Assembly: GCF_020382885.2 (NCBI RefSeq) | Contig: NC_058498.1 | Coordinates: forward strand, 19,373,001-19,437,000 | DNA from: Scatophagus argus | Taxonomy: Eukaryota > Chordata > Actinopteri > Scatophagidae | Direction of reading: 5' to 3' | DNA length: 64,000 nt | Shown here: in pieces, positions 37,301 to 47,600 of the stretch | Layout of the letters: each line of letters starts with the position of its first letter | Numbering within the stretch: the first letter of the stretch is position 1 | Notes under the pieces: model-generated | The model's input: only the letters and a program-made list of their open reading frames with translations | Databases searched by the model: none | What the model was told of the DNA's origin: nothing | Made by a program: the position numbers and the translations under genes

Positions 37301-40264
37301 TTCAGTTTCTGCCTGTTCGATCTCCTCCTTCATTTTCAAGAGGTCAGCTGACATATCTTTGCTACGGGCCAGCTTTAGGTCCTCTTCAGTCTAAGTGGAC
37401 AAAAACATTTGGTCACATACATTATAAGTAGTTCTCACCAGGTGGGCTAATGTTTATGATACTTACTTGTTTAAACAGTGTTTTGAAATGGTCTCTCTCA
37501 GTGCTCAGAGTCTTCACACTATCCTGGATGTCCTCCATGTGCTTCTCAAAGTCCAACAGAGCAGCTCTCAGCTCATCTCTTTCCTTTACAATACGTAGCA
37601 GTTCTGTCTCTGTAACACTTCCCTGAAAATTTGAGGCTATTTTAGAATTTTGCATCACTTTTATGAGGGTCACCTGAAAATTTATTTTAAAAAAAGAAAA
37701 AGAAAGAAACAATGTTGTTGTTTTTTTTGTTGTTGTTTCAAATTGTCTCTTACCATTGTTACTTTGGACCAAGGACTCCTGCCCCGGCCTGGACTACGAC
37801 TGGGGCTTAAATCCAGACCACCAGCCCCTCTGGTTCTTTTGTAACGCTCTGCCTCATGGCGATAGTAATCCCTCTCCTCCTCCAGACTCTTGACAAATGC
37901 ATCCAGTCGTGATGGGGAGCGTTCTCTTCCACAGACACCATGTTTAGCCCTCATGGACTCCAACTCCAACACCATGTCTTTGTCTAGGGAACAGCAACCA
38001 AGTCAGGAATACATTCATCTCACTAATGCAAAGCTGCTGTAAGAACAGCTATCGACCAACGCGCTGTTTACCAGCTGCCATCATTTTTGCCATTTTGTCC
38101 TGCAGCCTGATTTTCTCCTCCTCCAGGAAATTCACCAGTCCCTCCAATTTCTCATTTTGCTCCTTGAGCTCCACCAGCTGGTCTCTGAGACGGTCTTTTT
38201 CAAAGTCACCTTCAGACTGCTCCTGAAATCAATCATTTCCAACAGAGTATGTATTAATATAATAGCAAGGCAAAGCGATCACTAAAGAACGACAATAATA
38301 TATTGATATTCAGCAAAAACATTTACTGTGCATACCCTTCTTGCTTTGGCGATGATATGCTCCAAGTCTTCAATGATTTTTTGTTGCCTTAGAATTTCTT
38401 TCTAGTGAGAAAAGAGATTTCAGTTTTGTTTTCACTCTCCAATTCACTCTGTTATATCCAATACAATGCCTGTAAATGTGCAACATCTTCATTCTATGTC
38501 TTTCTTACTTTAGTCTCTTGCAGTTCCAGGTCAGCAGTTTCCAACACACGATCCTTGTCCATCTCCAGACGCTTCGCGAGGTCATCTATGTGTGTCAGCT
38601 CTTCACACAGTTCCAGGTTCTTTAAAGACAGATTGGCCACTTCTGTTGAGGCATCCTTCTTCTTCTGCTGCAGTCCCTCCACCTTCTGCTCCAGTGTCCT
38701 GTTGGTCTCCTGCAGGTACTCAATCTGTATAACACAAAGCAGCAGCTAACACAGTCAACACACAGGAGAGTGGGTACTACAACCATGCAAACTATTGTTC
38801 TTCTAGAGGAACTTGGCTCAAGGCTAAGGTAATCTCTCTGTCTGTATGTATTCACACATCAGGGTAAATGTACATGCCTGTAGGTTAAGATGGGAGATCA
38901 GTTTCTCATTGCTGATATTCTGAGCCTCGAGGGAAATTACATCATGAGGTCGTCCTCCCTGAAGAGCACGAGTCAGACGCTCAATCTCTTTGTCTCTCAG
39001 CTCCACCTTGGAGAGAAAAAGAATAAAACATCTTGTCACCTCTAAAATAACATTTAACATGCCACAGTATTAAATGCTTCTAGTTCATTCATTTCTTACC
39101 TGTGTGTTTAAGTGTTTTATAAATTCCTGAGCATTTTCCAGGTCTAGTTTGACCTTTATTATGTCTTCCTGTAGCTCCTGAATTCTACAAATAAAAATCA
39201 CAATGAGTTTAACAGTGGCATGCAGAATCAGCACATCCATCAAGGAGTTACCAGCTCATTTAGTGATAGTCCAGCTGTCACAAAAGAAAACAAACCTTCC
39301 ATCTGCCAGCTGCAGTAGGTCAGCTACATACGGATCATCAGGCTGCGACACTGGATAAGCTGATGTGGAAGAGGGAGGTATGAGCTCATCAATCTGCATT
39401 CTCTGACGTCTGAAAGGGATGCTGCGCTTCTTTCCACCTGTCAAAGTGTTTGAGATTAAAGGAGGATCTATTGATTCAGCTAAAATTAGCATTTTATTTT
39501 CACTGCGGTTCTGTTGGGAAAAAATGCACCAAAATTTACCAAAGTCAGTCAAAAGGGATATTTCAATGTGTTTTAATAAAGATAAAGTCAGACTTATGGA
39601 ATTACCTGGTGTTTGCACCACAGCTTGCATGTTCTTCTCCTGCAGCTGTTGGATGCGCTCAGCTTTAGCCTTGCTATCCTTCTCCAAGCAGCGAACTTTG
39701 TGCACATACTGATTATTTAAAAATTTCAAATCAGATGTCTCATGGTCCAGTTTTCTGATCTCAGTCTTGAGCTCTGAAACAAGACAAGGTTGTGTGATGT
39801 TATCAAACGCTTTTTTGGTGCAGGAGGGTTAAGGATGTGGGGAAAATGTTTTAGTTTGTACTGAGGGTGGCAGGTTACCTCTGGTGACACGGTCATTTTC
39901 CTCCTTTAGCTTGAGAAGTTCTTGGTGCAACTCATTGTTCTCCCTAACAGCCCGAGCATTCTCTGCCCTGTATGGCTCCAGGAGAGCATCAAAGTTTCGA
40001 CTCTCCTTCTCGGTTTTTCCTGCTGACAGTTTGGCATTGCGTAGGCTTTCAGTAGTGTGGACCAGATCGCTGTAATAAAAAGAAACATATGTTTGAATTA
40101 CATCTCATCAACTGTAACTGAGAGGCTGACATTTAGGGCTAAAGGTTTCACCTGAATAGTTTCTCCACTAATGGCAGAGATTCTATCCCCAGCGGCTGTC
40201 GGTAGCCCAGCTGATCCAGACGTTTCCTCAAATTGACGAATTTCCTCTCGGCGTTATTGTTCAT
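31347..40264 (-). CDS. cep135: CEP135, centrosomal protein of 135 kDa (Bld10 family)
   Basis: Twenty-five coding exons, 5' to 3': 40264-40152, 40069-39879, 39773-39606, 39437-39296, 39184-39100, 39006-38878, 38724-38509, 38401-38336, 38222-38072, 37983-37754, 37622-37467, 37390-37253, 36705-36628, 36516-36365, 35758-35643, 35563-35409, 35191-35136, 35033-34865, 34745-34635, 34545-34360, 34226-34017, 33547-33345, 33234-33130, 31639-31484, 31368-31347. Frame is kept throughout: 3504 nt, 1167 residues (human 1140). The start aligns with human: RKRLDQLGYRQPLGIESLP versus RKRLDQLGYRQTL. Nearly all of it is coiled coil. Recognisable islands include KKRSIPFRRQRMQIDE, ENRRLQDDLATMTREN, MSRLEEEL and RELCVKLDSGKDL. 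The last exon adds only seven codons, ending RNVSFKD. The protein links the cartwheel to microtubules in centriole assembly. Introns after 38878 and 34635 start with GC. A leader acceptor precedes the ATG, so a non-coding first exon exists. Confidence 0.96.
31933..32387. mobile_element. MITE-like element with inverted terminal repeats, inside a CEP135 intron
   Basis: The left end AGGCTACATCCACACTGGTC (31933 on) and the right end, whose reverse complement reads AGGCTACACCCACACTAGTC, match at 18 of 20 positions. The pairing continues into GTTTGAATC / GTTTTAATAC-like sequence. About 455 bp lie between the outer edges, without coding capacity, so this is a non-autonomous DNA transposon. A second common fish motif, TTTATCCCCGAAGGGAAATT (about 32178-32200), is nested within. 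No clear target duplication was seen. Confidence 0.65.
33600..33945 (+). mobile_element. LINE (L2/Rex-like) 3' end, antisense in a CEP135 intron
   Basis: On the plus strand about 33625-33720 reads RAPRLWNDLPKVL, then a SFKSLLKTHFYRLAF-type stretch. This is the usual C-terminus of L2/CR1-clade reverse transcriptase proteins. A T-rich 3' UTR follows, ending CGCTATATAAATAAA plus ATT repeats, a normal LINE tail. It is severely 5'-truncated and dead. The clade is recalled, not searched. Confidence 0.6.
35928..36330 (+). mobile_element. Internally deleted Tc1-like transposon
   Basis: The ends are imperfect inverted repeats: CACTACAGACAAAAGTATTA at the left, and at the right GCTTTTGTCTATATAGTG, whose reverse complement is CACTATATAGACAAAAGC. 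Inside, GWGCFSLVGPL is followed after a short remnant by QSPDLNPIQHLWDELEQRL and PDLTNALLHEWAKI, the end of a Tc1-family transposase. The catalytic middle is missing, so it is inactive. It lies in the CEP135 intron between 35758 and 36365. Confidence 0.75.
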
Positions 40265-40850
40265 GGCTGTGATGTGGTACTGAGATTACGACACAACACA
40301 GCAACGGTTATATTGACGTTAAACACGTAAATTAATGTAAAATAAACAACGCCAATTGTTTAGACCTGTATTGCAGCGACGCTACCGTGGCTAACTGTAA
40401 AACTTGCTAACCCAGCCTACTAAATGGCTAACGTTACGTTGTTAGCCTAATGGCTAATAAACCAGTATTAGCATTCTCGTATGTGTGGTTAACAACTGAG
40501 CAAGCACTACCGGCTTTTGTGAAACAACAAGTAGCATTAGTCGACTAGTTAGCATGGCTTGGCTACCATTAACCATTTATCTACCTAGTGTTAAATCTCA
40601 AATATACATCAGCGTACCTTGCATTGGCAGGCAGTGCTTTGCTGACAGCCAGCCTGACTAACTTGGTTCTACATACCCGACATAAGTGTCTCGTTGGGAT
40701 CAATAATTCGCATTTTACGTGTTTCTCACTGGCATTACATCTTGCTCTCCGTTAAGTTTAAATAATCGATAACTCCACGGCTATTATCTTTCCGCGCTAA
40801 AGAGGTTTGAAAAGAGCGCCGATGATCTCCGGTTTGGATTCGTCACCATG
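40265..40850 (-). promoter_or_regulatory. CEP135 leader, first intron and promoter area
   Basis: Just upstream of the CEP135 ATG an acceptor (CTCAG before TACCACATCACAGCC) marks a spliced leader. A good minus-strand donor, CCAATGCAAG then gtacgc, stands at about 40618-40619. This suggests a non-coding first exon running up to roughly 40.65-40.85 kb. That exon would carry an upstream ATG in CCAATGCAAG. Exact start unknown. Confidence 0.5.
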
Positions 40851-41046
40851 GAAGTGAGACACAGAGAAACATCGGGGCGGCGTGCTTTGAGAGCCGGCGT
40901 TGTCCGAACTGAAGGCTGGGGGCGGTGTTGACGTTTTTACATTTAACATTTAACCCAAACACGTAAAGAAATCTCCAATATCATGTGTTTGACAATAGAA
41001 AAACACAAATATTTGCCAACGCATTAAATCGGTCGGCAATTCCGTA

Positions 41047-41052
41047 TTTATT
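41047..41052 (-). terminator. Candidate EXOC1 poly(A) signal AATAAA
   Basis: TTTATT on the plus strand, about 550 nt beyond the EXOC1 stop and about 200 bp before the inferred CEP135 start region. If used, the EXOC1 3' UTR contains the SINE at 41247-41526. Confidence 0.4.
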
Positions 41053-41246
41053 ATTTACATATGGCATAAAGAAATAACAAAAATATAACAAAAACAAATA
41101 AAGACTTAGAGAGCAGTTGTTGAACCGCAATGGAGCAGACATACATACACAATGCACATATTTGAACCACTGCTCAATGTACAAATCTCTTGAGAGAGAC
41201 ACACACAGAGGCAATGTTCACTGTCCATGAAACAAAACAAGAGTTT

Positions 41247-41526
41247 GGGGCAGTCGTGGATCAGCGGTTAGGGTGTCGGACCCGTAACCGGTGGATCGCT
41301 GGTTCGATTCCCCGTCCCGGTGTCCATGGCTGAGGTACCCTTGAGCAAGGTACCTAACCCCCACTGCTCCCCGGGCGCTGCACGCGGTCGCCCACTGCCC
41401 CGGGTTTGCTGTGTGTGTGCACGTCACTTGGGTGGGTTAAATGCAGAGAACAAATTTCGTTGGAGTGAGTTCCCTCCAATGACAAAATATGTCACTTTAA
41501 TCTTTAATCTTTTAATCTTTAATCTT
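41247..41526 (+). mobile_element. tRNA-derived SINE in the EXOC1 3' UTR (antisense)
   Basis: The head is tRNA-like, with A box TGGATCAGCGG (41257-41267) and B box GGTTCGATTCC (41301-41311) at the normal spacing. A body with GAGGTACCCTTGAGCAAGGT and TTAAATGCAGAGAACAAATT follows, known from fish SINEs, and then a tail of CTTTAAT-type repeats. The tail and the poor acceptor-stem pairing show it is a SINE and not a tRNA gene. It lies on the strand opposite EXOC1. Confidence 0.8.
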
Positions 41527-41600
41527 GTGAGTAGCTAGTGTATTATCAGTCAACGTGAGGCAGTAGTGAATTACTATTGAAACCGTGCATAGCAGCTAGA

Positions 41601-44600
41601 CTAATGAGACTGAGCAATGCTGGAGAAGTACTCCAACATGTCCTGGATGGTAAACTCCATGGTGATTCCAGATCCAGGGTAGCATCTTCCGATCAAATCT
41701 TCAAAGTGCTTGTACTGACGAATGAACTCGTCCTGCATGGAGTGCCACACCACCTGGTGGAGTGACAGAAGAAATGCAACGTTCAGAGAGGAGATGAGGA
41801 ATGTGACCATGCCGATGAGCAGAGCAGTTTCACCAAGCAAAACTTTCAATCTCTCACCTGTAGCAGACTTTCTTCTTCACACAGATGTTTGTCCACCTTC
41901 TTGTATAGGTTGTCCAGTCCCTTTTTCACCTCTTTCCCAGGATATTCTTTGATAACTTTGCGTAGCTCTTGTTTGTTGAAGGCCAACTGGTAGCTCACCT
42001 CCTCTTCACGAACACCCTGGGCTACACGTGCCTCAACTCCTTCGAAGAAATGCTGCAGGGGACAGATAACAGTTTACTGAAAATGCAATGAATCAAACCA
42101 TTCAGTAAAATGATCACATCTTGTATATCGCTGCTCATGTCCAGGCAGATGATGAAACTTTGTGATAACTCTTAGGGATACTCCATCTTACATTGAGTTT
42201 CTCTAGAGGTTGGCCCAGAGAATTGATTACATAGGACTGCAGATGGTCCGTGTATTTGTGCTTGGCCTCTCGCCTCTCTGCGTCCAGGCAGGAGATCTTT
42301 AGACGTGACAATGTGGAAAAGATATGGTGGAAATTCTCCATCATAACAACATCCCGTGGCGTCTTCTGGCTTTCATTGGCTACCTTCTCCACTGAAAAGA
42401 CAAAAAATATTCATAACTTTGTTTCTTGGCAGCACACACATACAACATCATCTAAAGCTAAAATGCGGGTGCTTTTTGGTGATTGTGGGTCCTCACCGTT
42501 CATGAAAACAGCCCTGATAAGTTTGACATAAGCTTTATCTAGGTCCCCTCGGCGCTCTGCATTTCGGAAGATTGTTTCAGCCAGCTCAGCAAACTCCTCA
42601 AACCCAGTAACAAAAGACAGGATACCAACTTTGCTTTTCTTGGAAATCTTCACTTCCTCCATCTGCCTGATCTGACCAGACTGTAAGAAAAAGACTGTAT
42701 TAAATTCATAGCATGATATATAAGAACGTAGTAATGTCATCACAAAGCAAGAAGTGAGGAGGAAGCATGAAATTTCCACTCTCAAAAAGAGGAGAATTCT
42801 TCTTATCATTTGGACTCGACTCACAATGCATTTGTCAAAGTTCCTCTTGACAGTGACCAAAACATTTCCCAAAGTAGTGCTGAGGTAAGAGGCCGGGTCA
42901 ACGTTCTCAGCTGTCCACACATGGTGACTCATCTTCACCAGCATGTACAGAGAGTTGAAGCTGTCGATCTTGTCACCCAAAGCGATGAGACTGTTCAGCT
43001 CCGTCTCGATGCTCTGGAAGATTTTATTCATCATCAGCCGCACCATGTCTTTCCTTGAGTCATAAAAAGAAGCGACCGAGACAGAACATGTAAGGTGTAA
43101 CAAGGAGAAGGAATCGATTCATAGAAAATATGAACAATCTTTCTGGCAGTGAATATGGGTTGTATTTGGAGGAATGGTGTGCAACTACTCACTCTGATGA
43201 CAAGGAGTGCCTATGTTCAGCATGAGGAGGCATTCTTGACGGCGTGCCTCCATCTGACTCCTCTGTTTCGGGCTGGCAAGAAAAAAAACGTAAAGCATGA
43301 CAAATCCAAACAAACATCTGCTGACCTGTACATAAATTATGCTGTAACTGAGAACATGACAGCGTTAGTTATTACTGTATTATATTATGCTTTCAGGCAA
43401 GGCAAATATTCCAATCTCATATGCCACCACACATGAATACAGTTTACCTGAGCAAGGGGGGGTGAAACTGTCGGGTGCTGCTGCAGCTTAAAGAACTTGC
43501 TGATAAAGTCTTGTTCAGCAAGGCAAAGAGGCTCCAGCTCACTGAGGACCTGCTCAAATATCTGCAAAAGAGATACCCTCCATACAATCTCTCCATACAT
43601 AGCAGGATATGAACACACGATTGTTATTATGTCTTTATTTCCACTTGTCTGATTAAATTAGTATCACCTTGTCAAACTTGGTGCGGTCAGCCACGTCCAG
43701 GTCGGAGGCAGACATGTTACCCATATCCAGCAGTGAGGAAGACTGGGATCGCCGGCTATTGGACCCCTGCACTGTTAGTTTGTTCAGGCTTGAGGTAGAG
43801 CCTGTCAGCTTCCCAGAGCTGCCATGAAGGCCTGACACAGGACGACAAATACAGCTGGATTCAGTGTTTAATGGGAATGTGTCAAATAAAAACAGACAAA
43901 TAAATAAATGAATAAATAACATGGATAGTGATGGTTGGCTTTTTTCTAGGTATTTATCACAGAGTCTGAACATGTCATGATGCATTCAGCTGTACAGTGA
44001 AGATTTACCCCAAACCAACCAGGTACATGACGAGGTAATGGTTTGCAGAGCTTAATGTGACACATATCAGAGTAGCGACAGGCTTTGAGCAAAAGATTCC
44101 TTTTAGTGCAGGTATGTAAGGCACAGTGGTAAGAAGGAGAGTGGGTAACTGATGGTGGAATAGCTCTGTCCAAATGTCATACTTACTTTCTGTTTCCTGT
44201 TTGAGTGCACTCTCTTTCCGCGGAAGCGTGGCTGCAGCCAGTTAAAAGGGCAGGCATCAGAGACAGAGACAGGTTAGGCTTAAAACATGCAGCATGGGAG
44301 GCTAGATGTTAGATGTATAAAGTTACATATATGCTGACGTGCACTGCGGTGGCTTAGGTATGCTTGTAGCTCAGACAAACCCCTGGAAAACAAATTCTTC
44401 TTTTGTTTTCAACAGGAAAAGCTAATACAGAATGCAAAAAGCACAGTTCTATAATTCTGCCAAAACCGAAGCTCAACCAAGAGCCCTACTCAGATTTCAA
44501 AGATTCAAAAGAGTAGAAAGTTGAACATGTAAGGTCATTGAACAAAGGGAAAAAGAGACATCATCAAATGGTAAAACAATAGGGAGGATTTGAGTACTTC

Positions 44601-47600
44601 AGCACTGATTAGTTAGAAACATATGGTTTTGATAACAGATGTGACAAAATAGACTGTAAAAATGCAAGGCTCTATCCTCATATATACATGAATATTCCAT
44701 TAATTTCTGAGTGATGGTACAATACAAATACATAAATTTACTACATGTTAGGAAAAAAAGGGAGAAAAAAACCCCAAACAAATGTTAACGAAAAAATACA
44801 CAACTGCAGAAGACAATCATGCTTCATGTTTTCGCTGGCCTGGAAATCACAGCTCTTACCAAACTTGCCCTTGGCCTCCTTGGTTGTACCCGCCATCTTT
44901 ATCTTGGCCACCTCAAAGAAGTCTTTGATTTCCCGTTCATATAATCTACTCATATAGTCAACATAGGTCTAAAAAAGGAAATGACATTTGTTCAGATGTT
45001 TGGATTCAAAACACGACATATCTTGAGTACCCACTATCAAAGAAATAATTCAACATTTTGAAACTACACTTAATTGCTTTCTAAGAGTTATATGAGAAGA
45101 TCCATGCTGCTTGCATGTCTGTATACTAAATATGAATCTGCAGCCACTACACAGTTAGCTTAGCTTAGCATATAGTCTGGAAATAGGAAACTGCTAGCTC
45201 AGCTCTGTCACTGGCACTGTTCCGTTAAACATTTTGGAATATCACTAACCCTGGACAGGCCCTCATACTTCTCCCTATGGGTGTTCTTCAGCCACTCCAT
45301 GAGCTTGGCATAGCGCAGCAGGTCCCTGTGGAGGGGGCTGTGTTTGGGCAGGGTCAGCTCAGCGGTGTGCTGTGACAGGGTGGAGCTCTGGTCATGGCCC
45401 TAAATGACAGAGTGAGGGGAGACATTTAGCAATAGATTCAACATTAGTGCAAACAAAGCTAACAGAAAGTCCCATTTCATCTTTCTGTTTACACACAAAC
45501 ACATGAGGAATATCTATCTCACCTCCTGTCACAAAGAGCTGTGAATGCGACATGTTGCCTCAAATCACCAGGAAACAAGCTGTGTTCAAGGTAGTCAACA
45601 CATTGCTCAATGCAAAATTCTACCACCCCTTGAGTTCAACTTATTGACAACTTACTGAAAGCGCATCTTACTGCCATAGCAGTGTTTGCTTCACCTCCCC
45701 TTCACTGTTATCTTGTTCAGTATCCACTGCTTGTAGATAGAAGACATGCACGCAGAGCACACAGGCACAGGATGATATGAGACCTTTTGCAATAAAGCCA
45801 AGTTAACACCCAAACTCAAAAAACCCAAGCCCCTTGGTGAAGGAAGAGAAAGATGAGTGGTGCCTATTAAGCTTTTGAGATCAAAAGAGATGTTAAATAG
45901 TTAGAAACACATCCCATGCAATTAATAACAGGCTATGACAGGCCTGAGCTCGCTGATGCAGTGACATGTTAAGTTGGAGCGAGGTGTGAGAGGTCAAACA
46001 TTAGCAAAGAAGGGGCAAGTGGGGGTTGCTGTGAGGGTACTCACTGGAAGTGACAGACAGGAGGACCTATAGAACTGAGGGATGGTCATTTTGAAGTGAC
46101 TGAAGTGGTTGAACTGACACAGAGACAGAGAGCAGAGTGGGATGATTCAAAGTGAGCAACACAGAGAGTCAAGAATAGCAGGGGAAACAACTAGAGGGAA
46201 ACAACCCAAGGAAGCCCAGGGAGAGAGAGTCACAGCTTAACAGGAAGTCCATAAAGAGAGGGAGCGAGGGAGAGAGCCCGGAAAAGAAGAGAGTGCAGCC
46301 CTCCCTGGTACAGCAGACTCACAATGGTAAGGTGCGAGGACAACACCCCACATAAGTATTATTAGTAATATTTACTATCAAAAGTACTATCAAGGGTTTA
46401 AGCACATATTCTATTGTAAAATGTGAAACCATTATCATTATGACATTTTATCACTGTAGCTGATCAATGTGGAGCTAGTTTTAATTACTTTACGTGCAGT
46501 TTGTAGTTTGGTACCATGGTTTCCAATCTAGGACTGGACTCCCAAAAAAGGTCAGCAGATGCTACTTTCTTACTTACTATCCATCCACTCTTTATTTATG
46601 CTTTTGTGGATATTTAATACACTCTGGACCACTGCAACCATTTGAAAGCAAATCAGTAAAATATAGACTTGCAGCATGTTGTGCTGTTACCTGGTGAACA
46701 AACACATTATTGAGGTGATTGGTGAGGCGGCGAGCAAAGGTGTCTCTGAGCTCAGCAAACAGGAGCTGTTGTTGCGTCACAGCCATCAGCTTCTCGTGGC
46801 CTATGGGAGGAAAATATAACAATGCATAACACATGTACCAGGAAATCCGCTTGTAACCACACCAAAGATAATTTGCAACTTCTTTTCTTCTTTCCAAAAT
46901 GTGTTTAATGAGTTCACCAAGTTCGGGAACTTGTCAGAGACACTCACTTGCACACCTAGAAAGAAGTGATACATGTAAATAGGTGGTATAGTACGAACTA
47001 ACCTGGTCGGAGGGCCACGTTCATGCACTGCAGTAGAGCCTCAGAGGCATTTATGCAGGCCTCGATACCTTTAGGGGAGGTCAGGTCTCCCTCCTGCAAA
47101 GCTCTGATGTGTCCCTTTGACAGGTCCATGTAGTTCTACATGAAGATAAAGAGACCAGTTGTCTAAAGAAATCTAATAATTTAGCAGTTAAATTTGTATC
47201 TTTTGAGACTTCACATCTTGCAAATTGAAATATTATATTGTGTGTAATTATAATTTGTTAGCAAAAATTGTTGCAAAAGCTTTTCTTAAATAAAATTTTA
47301 GGTTTAGGTTTATGCACAACACACTATCAAAAAAGAAAAAAAAATCAAGACAGCAAATACTTTTGAACAAACTGATCTCTGCTAAAAATCAGCTGAAACC
47401 TTAAGTGTTCTACTTCATTCAGTATTCAAAGAATAAATCAAATGTGTTACTCACCACTAAGAACTGGATCTCATCCAGCAGTTTGCCATTGTTGGTGTTG
47501 CTGATCTGGATGAGGCGGTTACTCTGTGAGATCTGATCCATCTGCTCCTTGACGCTCTGGAGCATCTCCTCATAGCTGCTCAACTTTCCCTCAATGGTGT

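Noticed and set aside
41247..41320. Stand-alone tRNA gene
   Set aside because: A and B boxes are present, but the sequence continues into a SINE body and repeat tail, and the acceptor stem does not close.
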